From assembly GCF_964340395.1 (NCBI RefSeq), contig NC_135551.1, forward strand, positions 12,971,003 to 13,008,502: DNA of 37,500 bases. Reading direction: 5' to 3'. Below the pieces are notes generated by a model that saw nothing but the letters and a program-made list of their open reading frames with translations, ran no database searches and was not told the origin of the DNA. The DNA is from Glandiceps talaboti (taxonomy: Eukaryota > Hemichordata > Enteropneusta > Spengelidae). Shown piece after piece: positions 1 to 30,799 of the stretch (positions are counted from its first letter, which is position 1; every line of letters begins with the position of its first letter). The position numbers and the translations under genes are program-made.

Positions 1-1961
1 GTCACAATAATGACAATTGTAGCGGTCCCATCTCTACGACTGATGCAATGTAAAAACATAGTAAATACATGAAAATATTCATAGTGGAAACCCAGCACTG
101 CATATCACATTTTAGCAGTAAATTCTTATCAATATCTCAGTAGTAAATACAGAACCGGTTATCGTCGTAGGTGTGAAAGATGTCTAAATTTGCAATTGGT
201 TAGAAGTGCGAAAATGAAGTACAACATCACTGCAGTGATACCAAACCCCTTCCCCCCTAAACGCCCCCCCCCAAAAAAAAAAAAAATAAATAAATAAAAA
301 ATAAAAAATAAAAAAACAACGTACGAATTTTGTCGTTTATTGAGCTTCTGTGACTTCGTGCGGTCGTCCCTGAGCCCATGACGGTTAATATATTATTACA
401 AAACCCTTTTCGATTTTAAACAAAAATGAGAACTCAGACAGTTATCAGATCTGAGAATTAATTCTCAAGGTCCGCAACTATATATGGCTAATAACAACAG
501 CTGGGTTGCAACTGTTCACAGTCTCTGTACATAAACAAGTACAACTGGTATTGCCGCATGTGGATTTGGTGTACAACGCGTTGCAGGTTATTATTGCTTA
601 CTGGCACTGTTTGATACAACCACACAAACCAATACGAAACTGAGCATGTTATTATGCTTTAAGATAGCAAGGTTGAATAAATACAGTTTCTTGCTACATA
701 TGATTTTGTCAAAGTAAAGTGAACTAACGTACGTACCACCATGCATATATCAAATGCAGACATCGAAAACATTGGCGCCTGCGTAGTTGCAGCAAGTAGC
801 TAGGTTTAAATGGTTTATTTCATCCAGACTAAGTGTAGCAAGAAATTTTAATCTTGCTATCTGTTAGTATAGAATGTGTAATATCTATCGGAGATCTGTC
901 TGTATCAAACGGAGCCAGTGAACAGAGCATACAACGCTGTAAGTAATTAATTGACGCATTCTTGAATTTTACTTACATCGGTCGCCATAAAGTTTGATTG
1001 AAATACACACTTTCCATCATGACAATAGTATTTATACCCCCTCCCCCTAGTGCACATTAATTATTTCGCCAGTCCTTTGGGAGCTAACGTAATGCCGTTA
1101 ACACAAGGTATTATTGTTGTTTAGCAGACGGTGGGCATAAAAGAAGCTGATGCTTTAAAATTTAATAGTAGTGGACTCGCCAATTATCACTCTTTCATGA
1201 TGGCATCATACTAATACAAGGATTATGAGACTAAATCTCTTTAAAATTGTATAACAGTGCTATAGTCATTTGTTTCACCTTCTGCTTCACGTCTGCTAGT
1301 TAGTTTCTGCCTTCCCTTCACGTTATGCTAATCTATAAGCACAGTTAAAAAAACATATCCCCAGGTGTTTCAGCGCCAAATCTACATCATTCTACCAAGC
1401 TACTGAGAGGAGGGGAAGAAAAAAAATACACAAGCGGGAAGAATAATAACTTGTTTCTGGTAATTTTGAAATCACGGATTAAGAAATCGGTTGTTCCAGG
1501 GCGGTATTAGGGATCCCTCGAGCTCTATGGTTGTTCACAGTCTGGTTTTCGAGGAATATATTCACTATATGGCATTATATTAGGTCACTGACATTTCAAA
1601 GTTCTTGGATTTTAACACTAAATGTTTAAGATTATTTTTGTTCTCCTGGTAAAAAATACATGGCGACCATTTATTGTTCTTCTTTACAAGAAAACCAAAC
1701 AAACAAACAAACCAAAAAAGTAGGTTTGAGTAGGCAAAGAATGATTAAAATGAAAACCAGAAGCACTAAAAATAACCAGCAAAAGTGTCAGTCCTCTTTT
1801 TATTTCAGAAGCGTGGGAGGCGATGGCTACATGTAATGTTACACATTGTAAACAACTCGTACTATACTTTGTGATCGTAGACCAAAATGTGTGCACGCGC
1901 ATTTCTACTGCGCACTGTACATTTGTTCCGAACTAAAAGATTCGTTGGTATATATACTCAC
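1..1961. other. Unassigned AT-rich sequence
   Basis: No open frame of recognisable family. An A-rich simple stretch with short poly(C) and poly(A) runs lies at about 255-317. A minus-strand acceptor-like pyrimidine tract (about 1403-1430) is the only splice-like signal noted. The open frame at 1684-1902 on the minus strand has no recognisable content. Confidence 0.5.
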
Positions 1962-2115
1962 CTTTAAAACCCATACGATGATGTCGTGGTCTTCTATACC
2001 GAATACAATGTAACAAATCAATTCTAATGGATAGTTTGTCCATGTAATCATTCGTACATAATAAACGCACATATTTGTGAGGACCCCCGGGGTTGTCAGG
2101 GCTTGTCAGTTTCAC
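1962..2115 (-). CDS. Putative orphan internal exon, product unknown
   Basis: A 154-nt open segment bounded on the minus strand by an acceptor (CTGGTTTTAG before 2115) and a strong donor, TTTAAAG|GTGAGTAT at 1962/1961. In the open frame it reads VKLTSPDNPGGPHKYVRLLC and continues for 31 more residues with mixed, non-repetitive composition (basic RYRRPRHHR near the end) before the phase-1 donor. I do not recognise the family. It lies 6 kb downstream of the receptor stop on the same strand, so it would belong to a different gene. A possible next acceptor with a long pyrimidine tract ends at 1403 and would run into a stop after three codons. Splice-like flanks and an open frame of this length can arise by chance. 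Confidence 0.3.
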
Positions 2116-5100
2116 CTAAAACCAGATGGATCCATTGAAACGAACCTAATCACATTTCACGATGACTCGTTGGCTTTGTATACATGATCATTTGCGGGAG
2201 TGATCTAAATGGGTAGAAATAAATATCGTCGGAAATTGCTGAGATTGAAATTGATTCTCGGAACATACGTTCCTATGCAATGAAATCAACCATAGGGTCC
2301 ATTTCAGACAGTTAATTATATCATACGGATAAACCACAGAAATTAGATTGGTTTTCTGTCGCACAAAAGTGAAATGTCGCGTAAGACTACCACACTTTTT
2401 TCTGTGTTTAATTGCATTTCCAGAAATTCATTTTGTGAAATCTGTGGTTAATATTAATGCTATTAAAGAATGTGGAAGGGGATAAATGCGGTTCGTCTAG
2501 TGAATGAAATCGACATAGGTATGCAATCGACCACACGTGTCTGTTTCATTTATCAATTTGTTCGGTTTCCTGATTTTCAATCATTGTTTTCGCATAAACC
2601 AACTTTTGCAGAACAAACAAAAAAGGCGACACAGTTCCCCACTTCAATGGGAAAACGCGTTAACTCGGACTACAAACTAGCAACTCCTCTATCATATCAC
2701 TGGCATTGCTGTTCATATTTTAGTGTAGTGCGCCCTCAAACTGATCTTGACTCGTAAAAGCAAAAGACGATTGATACCTTTGTAAATACTGCTACGTTCT
2801 GATCAGCGTAATTTGCGTTGACTGATTATCCACTCTAACTGTCTATCGAGATACGGGATCTCTGGGCTTGGATAAATCAGGAATTACAGTATCACACGAT
2901 ATAATTACTCGCTCTTATGCTCAACAGATAAAAACAGTACGCACCAATTTAGTTCAAGTTGTCTAAAACGATGCATGAATCAATGGATAGAAGAGTGACG
3001 AGCTACAACTGCGCCATCAGCCCGTGGAAGAATGAAACGTGTTACAAACAGCTGGGACAGTAAATATCTAAATTGGATTAATAACAATTGGCTCACCATG
3101 TTGGAGACTAGTACATCCCACCATTTGATAATAACAGTTTTATGCATGGCCACTTTAATTAATAGTTCACATTCACAAACAAGTTTCCATGTTCTCCTGG
3201 CATTTCATGTACACATAAAGAGGCCATAAAAACGGTTCTTATCAAACCATGGTCGTGTGAAACACAAGTCTCTGTTGTTACAGCAAGTGTTATTAAATCC
3301 AATTCATGAGTTGTTTACTTTCCCTGTTTGTAACAGGTTAACGTTCGTCCAAGGTCTGATGTTTAACAGTTATAGAATCGGCACAATACATGTACAGAAC
3401 ACTGCACATATCGCTCCCCTTCTCTCCTGACTGATGATTCTGATTCTTTTATGCAACGTTTTCCCATACAATTCAAAAAATAAGGACAGTGAAAATATGA
3501 CGTCATCAAAATCTATATATTAAGTTAATTATGAAATGTGACCTTTCTTCCAGACTATTGTTCTTAGATAGCATCATTAGTCACGTGATTTTTTATTTGT
3601 CTCTGCATGCACGAGCACACCATGTGGAATGGAAAGAAGGGAGAATAACAAAACACTTGCTACATTTTAGCTATTGTTACGAGTCTCAGAGCTAATTCCA
3701 TTCAGGATAATTTTTTTTGTAAATTTCATTATGAACTCTGGAATGAAGTCAATATGCATTGAATCTTTCTACAATACAATGATATTCTGTTATCTAACAA
3801 CGTTAAATCTTCGACATCGCGTCTTTCGGAATTGTTTGTATTTTTTGAACTTCATCGTATGAATTTATTGTTCTGTAAAAGTATGGATATAATATTGCAT
3901 AACTATTTTATGGTCTTTGAGATATGAACTTTTATTTATTAATTATCTAGACAAGGTGATTTGATATTGAACCCCAGGTTATGTCATCCTCTAAGAATAG
4001 AGATTTATGTAAAATTTTGAAATGTATTTAAGTTGGGTTTTTAGTCCATCTAAAAAATGTAATACAATCAACCAAGTCGTTATAGCCAGACGTGAATGTT
4101 TCGTTTTGAGTTCAATTCTACACACAGTCCAAGACGGTACGGTACCTCGAAAAAGAGTTGGATTGAGAAGAAACTAGTTGGCCGACTAATTCAAAGTTAT
4201 AGTCTTAAATGGAACAGACTGACGATTGGAACAGCAGTGTGAGTGAGTACTTCCCCATTTAAACACAATATACCGATAAACTGCACGGAAAGCCGGTCAA
4301 CCAACGTTTCACTATTAGAGATAATTTTAAATCGCGGAATTAGTAGATAAATCAACATCTACAAGCTCGCTTCGAGATATCTGTTTTGTTGATGGAAAAT
4401 ATTAATTGTGGTCTTTTTTTAACCTCTTTTTTTTTTTCTTTTTTTTTTTAAATGAGCCAAAATTATGGTATATTTGGATGATAACAATATCAGTGTTAAA
4501 TAAAAAATAAAAAATTGGTGTGACAAATTTATTTTGCCAACAAAGACAAAAACTTAGAATGGCGAGGGAATATATCAAAATATATAATTTGTCATGTTGT
4601 CTACGTCTAATGATTGCATATTTAATATATTACCTTTGCAAGACGTGTCATGTCAGATCAAATTACTCATCGACTTGTATCAATTCAGAGACACTTTCAT
4701 TAATTGATGTATTACTGCAACAAAACTGGTGGGATACATTAATTTTCAAGCCTGAATAATGGCTGCAATCTTTCTCTTTAAATACAATAAATGTTTTTGG
4801 AATAGATATAAACTGATTAATTGGTAGTTTTGTGTTTTTAATCACGTTTTGGATCACTGGTTGTATCGGTCATTATTGTTTATGAAACCACATAATTCAT
4901 GTTTTGTGGTAAGACTGTTTATTATATCATGTTGTCTCTATCAATCAAAGGTTTGTGCGTCGACGTGGGATCCAACAAAACATATATACAGCCATTTAAT
5001 ATAAAGTAGGTTTTGTGTTTTTTGTGATTTCCAACCACCATTTAAAAAAATATATTTTTAAAGCTTGTTACCACAGTTTCACGAGGTCATATCTTTGTTC

Positions 5101-5266
5101 GTCTTACGCATAATAACGTGTTTTTTTTTTTTTTAAAAAAGAGTATCTTTTTAACGTACGTCCTTTTATTCAATTCCCCATTTCTGACACATATATGTAC
5201 CATTCAGTGGATCGTCCACATATTTTATGTATCTTTATCTACCTACCTATATATGCTACCCACCTA
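2116..5266. other. Unassigned intergenic sequence
   Basis: Several short open frames (for example 2470-2757 and 4520-4759, plus strand) show no known domain, no convincing splice flanks and AT-driven composition. Poly(T)/poly(A) stretches occur at about 4417-4451 and 5120-5142. Nothing else is supportable. Confidence 0.5.
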
Positions 5267-5268
5267 CC

Positions 5269-5352
<84 letters not shown>

Positions 5353-5440
5353 CGTCCGTCTGTCCATCCGTCCGCCCATCCGTCCGCCCGCCCGCCTGTC
5401 TCTCTGTTTGTGTGTTTGTTTGTTTGTTTGTTTGTTTGTT
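5267..5440. repeat. Compound tetranucleotide microsatellite (CTGT)n-(CCGT)n-(TTTG)n
   Basis: About 20 near-perfect CTGT units, then degenerate CCGT/CCAT/CCCG units and six TTTG units. Successive one-base unit changes suggest slippage followed by point mutation. The CLSVCLSV open frames here are only translations of the repeat. Confidence 0.97.
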
Positions 5441-5493
5441 ACTTTTCAATGTCAAGTCCTCCCCCCTTTCAGCTCTAGATCTCTTTATTTTTC

Positions 5494-5772
5494 AACCAAC
5501 CAACCAACCAACCAACCAACCAACCAACCAACCTCAACCAGCCGACCAACCGATCGACCGACCGACCGACCGATCGAACGACCGACAGACCGACCGACCA
5601 ACCAACCAACCAACCAACCAACCAACCGACCGACCGACCGACCGACCAACCAACCAACCAACCAACCAACCGACCAACCAACCAACCGACCTACCAACCA
5701 ACCAACCAACCAACCATCCAACCATCCAACCATCCAACCAACCAATCAACCAACCAACCAACCAACCAACCA
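5494..5772. repeat. (CCAA)n/(CCGA)n tetranucleotide array
   Basis: About 279 bp of CCAA units with interspersed CCGA and CCAT units. It is open in several frames on both strands (PTNQ- and WLVG-type peptides), purely because the four-base unit contains no stop. Only 53 bp of non-repeat sequence separates it from the preceding array. Confidence 0.97.
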
Positions 5773-5879
5773 ACATATCTGTCCGTTTCTTTGTTTATAG
5801 GTTCTTTGTATCACATCAATATTTCACTCTTTCAACATTACTTTATTTTCTTCAAAGTAACAGCAATGCACTACACTAA

Positions 5880-6436
5880 AATATGAGCCCCAACGTCAAG
5901 AGCTAGCCAAGAGGTGGCTATAGGAATGACCCATGTCCGTCTATGTATGCCTGTATCCGTGCGTGCGTCGGTCAGCCAAATGTCAGATGCCCACTGCTCA
6001 ATTTCAACAAAATCTGGCACAAATGTCAATCATCATATAGACTACATATGCACGCGACTAGTCTAGTTCCTATACAGTATCATTACCATTGAACGTCGAC
6101 TCACAGTTGGCATCCAGACTACACGCGACCTTGATCTTTATGATTAAATGGCGGCCAAAGTTGTTCTCAAAATACGCATTTTTCCCCTTGTCTCCGAAAC
6201 TTTAATAAGGAAGAATATCTTGTGAATTCACTTTATTTAAAAACTTGGATGTTAAATGAAATAGAATGCAATGGTTTCATTCACTTTCACCTAATATCAT
6301 GCAGTTTGAAGTTTTTGTTCAGAGCATGCAATTGTCTACACCAGTGCAATATATGAGAGGCAACCTTTCTGATAAGGCACTGAGCCACCCATGATTTTAC
6401 CTTTCATATTCAAGGTCAATCGGCATTTTATTCCAT
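5880..6436. repeat. Possible ancient dispersed-repeat fragment between two tetranucleotide arrays
   Basis: Non-coding segment bracketed by the CCAA array on the left and the CAGA/GATA array on the right. Phrases such as CTCAATTTCAACAAAATCTG followed by a GCGACCTTGATCTTTATG stretch resemble wording common in invertebrate dispersed repeats (recollection, not checked). No second copy is present in this window. Confidence 0.25.
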
Positions 6437-6544
6437 ATATCGATAGACAGACATACACACACACAGACAGACAGTCAGTCAGACAGACAGACTAACAGGT
6501 AGGTATGTAGGTAGGTAGGTAGGAAGGCAAGGAAGGTAAATAGG

Positions 6545-6632
<88 letters not shown>
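6437..6632. repeat. Compound (CAGA)n-(GGTA)n-(GATA)n microsatellite
   Basis: CAGA units, then GGTA/GGAA units, then about 22 GATA units. The right end runs without a break into the first copy of the 180-bp dispersed repeat. Confidence 0.97.
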
Positions 6633-6635
<3 letters not shown>

Positions 6636-6810
6636 CATTAGCAGTAGAGAGAATACAGCTATAAACGTATGGTTGACACTCTTCAACTAGGTAATTAATA
6701 AATGTACCCGAGGGAAAGATGTTTTGTTTCCCGCTCTTTCGTATGGTTTCACCGTATGTTACACGACGTGTTCTTAAAACAACGTAAGAATTTCGTCATA
6801 ATTACTTCCG
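6631..6810. repeat. Dispersed repeat R180, copy 1
   Basis: 180-bp segment starting GATAACATTAGCAGTAGAG and ending ATAATTACTTCCG. It matches 13399-13575 nearly base for base in the same orientation; the differences seen are one substitution near the start and a 3-bp indel in ACACGACGTG. The left end is fused to the GATA array. No terminal inverted repeat or coding capacity is visible. Confidence 0.9.
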
Positions 6811-6950
6811 TATGACTTGCAAACCCATGGTGTGTTTTATATAGAGAACAACATTGCTGGTTTAATGTTTAAACAATCATTTCCATATTCTACAGAGTAT
6901 AACGTACATAGTCATACATAAATTAAATCTATGTTAACATGTATGTACTC

Positions 6951-7198
6951 ACGCACACACACACACGCACACACACACATACATACATACATACATACAT
7001 ACATACACATATGCATGTACACACACACACACACACACACAAACGCACGCACGCACGCACGCACGCGCGCATGCATGCACATTCATCTATCCGCCCGTCC
7101 GTCCATCCACCCACCCACCCAACCGTCCATCCATCCATCCATCCATCCATCCATCCATCCCTCCTTCCATCCATGCAACTGTCCGTCCGTCCGTCTGT

Positions 7199-7277
<79 letters not shown>
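6951..7277. repeat. Compound microsatellite: CA, CATA, CGCA, CCAT and long (CA)n
   Basis: CA and CATA units, then CGCA units, CCGT/CCAT units and a final (CA)n of about 39 units (7201-7277). Open frames on both strands here (THTHTH/CVCVCV) are simple-repeat artefacts. Confidence 0.97.
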
Positions 7278-7282
<5 letters not shown>

Positions 7283-7799
7283 AAAGCAATAAATACATAC
7301 AAGCCTGTATGTCAATTTAAGAATGAAGATTGTTTTATTTCTCCGCTCTCCATATATTTTATATACAGCGTTTTGAAAGACAGGTCGGAAAAAACTATAG
7401 TACGAGATACCAAAGCTTATCAAGGGGTATGTGACGTATTGATAGCTAATAGACAGCACTAAAAGATATATAATATAAAATTATTTCTGATTGTCCAGTC
7501 AGTTTGAAAAATAAGTTATTGTCATTTAAATGGAATAAACTTTAGCTTTGAAAGATCCATAAATACATATATTGATGTTTATACGATCCACTGTATTGTG
7601 CCATCCGCTTCCGCGTTTTTGTAGAACACGCGTGACTTTGTCTGATGAGGTGAGGTATCTGCTGCGTATTGTCGTAAAACCGTCAGACCTTTTTACGGCA
7701 TCAAGTTCAACAATGAGAGCCGGAAAGATACAATCTACTAGCTCTAGAGAATATCAATGTCGACGAGTTGTTCTAACGAATAAATAAAAAGGGCGGCAA
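7278..7799. other. Unassigned sequence downstream of the receptor gene
   Basis: AT-rich non-repetitive DNA. A short open frame at 7572-7787 on the plus strand has no recognisable domain. It contains a minus-strand AATAAA at 7339-7334 that might serve as an alternative poly(A) signal for the receptor gene. Confidence 0.4.
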
Positions 7800-8170
7800 G
7801 AAATTCTTTTTCGAGACAAGAATAATAATTTAATAAAAATATGTGCCTTTAAAGCTTATAGGATATTTACAATTTTGATTCAAGATATGTCCTGAACGTA
7901 TAATGATACTTTTCGGCATTAAAATTCATGATAATGATAAAACTACAATCACGGTGATAACAATAGCGGGTGAACTTTGACCTTTGTTTGAAAAATTGCT
8001 AAGTTCTTTTCATCATTAATTGAGACGAATGTTTAAATAACAAAAAAGAGAGAGAGACAAAATTCGTTATATTCTGTAAGCCTATGTACAAATATTTTAG
8101 AACTTAATATGTTCCATCACTGTTCGTTTTCAACTGCCACGTCTCTGCTGGAAACTTGATGACTTCCATA
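7800..8170 (-). other. Probable 3' UTR of the dsf-like gene
   Basis: AT-rich sequence just after the TAA stop on the minus strand. The first plausible poly(A) hexamer is ATTAAA (minus strand) at 7834-7829, which would give a 3' UTR of about 350 nt. A canonical AATAAA on the minus strand lies further on at 7339-7334, so a longer transcript is possible. There are no coding features. The end is an inference from hexamers only. Confidence 0.3.
7829..7834 (-). terminator. Candidate polyadenylation signal ATTAAA
   Basis: The hexamer ATTAAA on the minus strand sits about 340 nt past the receptor stop codon. It is the commonest variant of AATAAA. The region is AT-rich, so chance occurrence is likely. 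The alternative is AATAAA at 7339-7334, close to the CA microsatellite. Confidence 0.25.
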
Positions 8171-27262
<19,092 letters not shown>

Positions 27263-27766
27263 CTGTTAAAATTAGAGAGAAAGAAACGTTAATTTCAAAA
27301 TGAAACGGAAACGCGATATTTTTTTAATGATTTATTTATTTTTTGGTAAAAAGTGGTGTAAACGGAAATAATGTATTATTGAATAAAACATGGAACTCTA
27401 TGATCTAGCGCGTTAATTAAATGAAATTTTCAATACGAAATTTTGGAGAAAAAAAATTACGAGTTTCCAGAAATTGGACAATACTTTTGGCGTTCTTCAT
27501 TTATTGGTATTAACATTATCATTATTTGCACAGTGTTTGTATTGTGTCGACGGCTGTTTCAAAGACACCTTCTAACAATGAACATAATTTGTTTTTGAAG
27601 AAAAAAAAAGATTTTATTCGAGATGAAATATAGCAACCAAATTCTGGACTGAAGTGACAAAACCTACGACGTCTTTCACACACAATCTATTACTAACATG
27701 AGATATTTGAGTGAATTTGACGTAAAAAAAACTAGAGAAAGCATATGATCAGTTTTAAACTTAATT
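27263..27766. other. Intron upstream of the zinc-finger exon
   Basis: Starts with the polypyrimidine acceptor region. The remainder is AT-rich with short poly(A) runs. No first-exon candidate with the required phase was found here. Confidence 0.4.
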
Positions 27767-28173
27767 AGGCCTAAAAACACAGGTTGATTCCTGTTACCAG
27801 ACCCCAACCTAGTTTTTCACGTCGACCCTAAACTTTTCATTTATTTATTTTTACATATTCGAGAAAATAACCCCAATAAAATCACGAAAATTGTGAAGTC
27901 TCGCGAGAAATAACGGATGCGGAATCTGACATCAACTTAAAAAGACAATATAAAACTGTTCTTCTAATCTGTAATGGCTGTACATCTGATGCAAAGAAAC
28001 CAATAACACAGAGAACATATGGAAAACAACGGAAAACATAACTACCTCAACTAGACACTCGCATATGAAAAAAGAATATTGTTTTTAAAAAAAAATATTT
28101 AAAATAATCTACCTACCCCACCTACTCTAAAATTGAGCGTAATCGGAACCACACAATTTTTTTTGTTAGACCT
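27767..28173. mobile_element. TIR element family T1, copy B (407 bp)
   Basis: Left end AGGCCTAAAAACACAGGTTG; right end, read inward on the other strand, AGGTCTAACAAAAAAAATTG, then TGTGGTTCCG. The two ends are imperfect inverted repeats. The interior matches copy C (29741-30093) in the same orientation and copy A inverted, including TTGTGAAGTCTCGC, GACATCAA, AAAAAGACAATATAAAACTG and ACCAATAACACAGAGA. It is non-coding, so a non-autonomous DNA transposon (MITE) is the best reading. Flanks are too AT-rich to define the target duplication. Confidence 0.8.
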
Positions 28174-29084
28174 TATTTCAAGTTTTCATCTTCCTATTTT
28201 TGTGTGTTGTGTTATGTCAGTAGATTGTACTCGCGTTTTGTGTAAAAAAAAAAGAGGTCATATTGAGCTTAAAAGATAAAGGTTCAAATATAGGAATAGG
28301 TGGCGTCAATGATTTTTCAACGATTTAAGAAAAAAAATAAGTAAAGAAAAGAACTGGAAGTCTTCAATATATAGTCAAGCCACGCTTTGAGTCGTTCAGT
28401 TGCAAACCATCCACCTGTTCGCTCTGTAAACCTCTCACGCGCCCTCCAGAGTGTAACGTAATTTTAGACGTCTACCATTTCAATGAATTTCATCGATATC
28501 TGAAATTAACAACGGTGTACTTATGTTGATTTCAATTTACCAGACAACGTATCATGTGCTCTTGTAGACACACGGCGATCACATTTCACATTTTTGCTTT
28601 TAGAACGTCGCGAAGTCAAACAAACATTTTGTGCAGGTCAGTTTGCCCCCGATGACACTAAACATGCTGAAATGGAAGGCAAACAGATGAAATCGACACG
28701 CAGACAGCGTGTAAAGTGGATATCATTTCAATTAAGTGGCTTATGAGAAATCTAAGACGCTGTTTTTGTAAGGATTATATCTATAATGTAACAAATTAGT
28801 TTCACCGTCACGGATCATTAATAACCCATATATCAATGTCATTATTTCTTTGGGCGGAATGAATTAAACAGCTTTAGTTAAACAAAGAATCATGTGCCAC
28901 GTTAGACATTTCTTCGATTTGAACTTTTTGTTTTTAGGCGGGTTTTTATTCTTTATTTTCAATGTGCTTTATCTGTAAAATCACTCTGAGTTCGGTTTGA
29001 TTTGTACAGTTGTTTTGTGGAGAGTTTGTTCTGCTAATGCATGTCTGATAAAGTGGACTACACTCTTATCAATCTGTACACAAC
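28174..29084. other. Unassigned sequence upstream of the zinc-finger exon
   Basis: No coding evidence and no repeat shared within the window. Confidence 0.4.
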
Positions 29085-29230
29085 GATGTTTGCACTCAAC
29101 CCTTTTTTTTGGGGGGGGGGATGCTCTCTTTTAAGCCGCGAAATTTCTTTTTTCCTTTTAAAAAAAAATGGAAAATGGCTTAGATTTCTTTCACTGAGGT
29201 TTTAAAATACTTCTTTCCCAAAAATTAGCA
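29085..29230. repeat. Diverged repeat D, copy 1
   Basis: ATGTTTGCACTCAACCC, then a run of T/G and a TTTTAAGCCGCGAAA segment, then purine-rich sequence to TTCCCAAAAATTAGC. It resembles 30228-30345, which has ATGTTTGAACGCAAC, TTTCAAGCCGCGAAAA and TTCCCCAAAACATTAG in the same order. Confidence 0.5.
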
Positions 29231-29615
29231 AAGGGGCTCCACTTAAGGCAATGTATTTAAAAAAAAATGTTTCTTTCCGATACTAGAAAGTAGGTATAGG
29301 TACTAGGTAGGTCGGAATTTCATTTTTATTTTACTTTAATTTTTTTTTTTTAAATTACGTACTTTGACACCCAAGATAAGATACTCATCGGTCACAATAC
29401 TTCCGCGAGAGTTTGATGAGGTGTAAAAGAATTAAATGAAGACAATTAAAAGTTAAGTAGATGAACACGTTATGCAGACTGTACTGTTATAGTAAGACCC
29501 AATTTCTGTCTGGACTACTGTTAAATTTTTTTTTACCACATATGAGGCAAAGGCATAAAGATGTACACGGAAATAAAAATGAATTATTACTACTTTACCT
29601 ATATTCATATGCAAC

Positions 29616-29669
29616 AATGTTTAGGGTTGGGGGCTTAAACTAGGGTCGGTCATGTTATCGGAAACACTA
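29616..29669. mobile_element. Terminal fragment related to T1 (copy F2)
   Basis: TGTTTAGGGTTGGGGGCTTA then AAACTAGGGTCGGTCATGTT plus ATCGGAAACAC, almost identical to 23409-23440 over the last 31 bp. Confidence 0.5.
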
Positions 29670-29740
29670 TTCTCTTTGTCCCTTATCGAAAGTGATTAAT
29701 TAGATGCGACATTTTAAACTGCTCAATCTGTACATGATAG

Positions 29741-30093
29741 AGCCTAAAATAAAATTGGTTGGTACCGGTTACCCGACCCCCACCTAGTTTTTCACCTTAA
29801 AGTTTGTTTTACGTATTTGAGAAAAAAAGTAATAAAATCTCGAAAATTGTGAAGTCTCGCAAGAAATAGTGGATGCGGAAACTGACATCAATTTAAAAAA
29901 GACAATATAAAACTGCTCTTCCAATCTGTAATGGCGGTCTGATGAGAAGAAACCAATAACACAGAGACCATATCATGGAAAATAACGGAAAATATAACTA
30001 CCTGAACTAGACAATCACATACGAAATAAATAAAATGAAAAATCTACCTACCCTGTGGAACCACAAGTTTCTTTTTTTAATTTTTCTAGGCCT
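29741..30093. mobile_element. TIR element family T1, copy C (353 bp)
   Basis: Begins AGCCTAAAATAAAATTGGTT and ends ...TTTTTCTAGGCCT. Same orientation and interior order as copy B about 2 kb to the left, but shorter owing to deletions. Non-coding. Confidence 0.78.
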
Positions 30094-30112
30094 AACCATG
30101 TTTGCACTCATC

Positions 30113-30114
30113 TC

Positions 30115-30167
<53 letters not shown>

Positions 30168-30189
30168 GTCTCTCTCTCTCTCTCTCTCA
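30113..30189. repeat. (CTGT)n-(CT)n microsatellite
   Basis: About 12 CTGT units followed by CT units, starting some 20 bp after the end of T1 copy C. Confidence 0.96.
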
Positions 30190-30227
30190 AGTTAAAATTA
30201 GGTGCGATATTATGTAATGAATAATCA

Positions 30228-30345
30228 TGTAATGTACAGCCATGTTTGAACGCAACGCTTCTTCTTCTTCAGATCGTTTTTCAAGCCGCGAAAATATTTT
30301 TGGGCTTAGAAAATTTCTACAGTCGTTTTCAACTTCCTTCCCCAA
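30228..30345. repeat. Diverged repeat D, copy 2
   Basis: Shares the order and wording of 29085-29230 at lower identity; includes the AAGCCGCGAAAA motif. Confidence 0.5.
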
Positions 30346-30799
30346 AACATTAGTCGGATTTATCGAGAGTGACAAATTAGGTGTGAAAGTACATTGTGAA
30401 TAACGTACTAGTATATGCTATCTACCAGTCAATTTTATAGCCGTGACACGTGTCAATTAAAAAGCCACTCAAGAAGTGAAATTAACAACCCTGTATGAAG
30501 TGTAATTAACAATACGGCACTGTTACATTTAATGAACGATTATTAAAAGCCGCCTACTATGCACTCAAAGGTAGTTTGTACATTATTTACGTTTCTTCTC
30601 GTTCTTACCCTGACCAAGTTTGATTTGACAAACCTAGTAATTCTAACGGTATGAGCATTTAAAGGCAAAATATTTGTATAGCTTCGTAGATGATATTTAA
30701 TTATCCGAATTTTTTTTCTTTTTCCAGTCATATTAATTTATTTTAAATTACTATAGAAGATTTGTTAATGCCATTTTCGCTCTCTCTCCCCCAATGCGA
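30346..30799. other. Unassigned sequence
   Basis: Contains a good minus-strand donor-like site (CAGG|GTAAGA at about 30609) behind an open frame with an ATG, but its phase (0 or 2) does not fit the phase-1 join the zinc-finger exon requires. Confidence 0.4.

Noticed and set aside
5118-5879. Long open frame of 253 codons with PTNQ/CLSV repeats, and antisense companions
   Set aside because: It is the translation of CTGT and CCAA microsatellites; it is open in several frames on both strands at once and has no conserved flanks.
29599-29608. Minus-strand ATG plus three codons and a GT donor of correct phase as a possible exon 1
   Set aside because: Weak donor and start context and a location beside a transposon end; a match this short is expected by chance.
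30609-30731. Minus-strand ATG frame ending in a strong CAGG|GTAAGA donor as a possible exon 1
   Set aside because: The open frames reach the donor in phase 0 or 2, whereas the zinc-finger exon needs phase 1.
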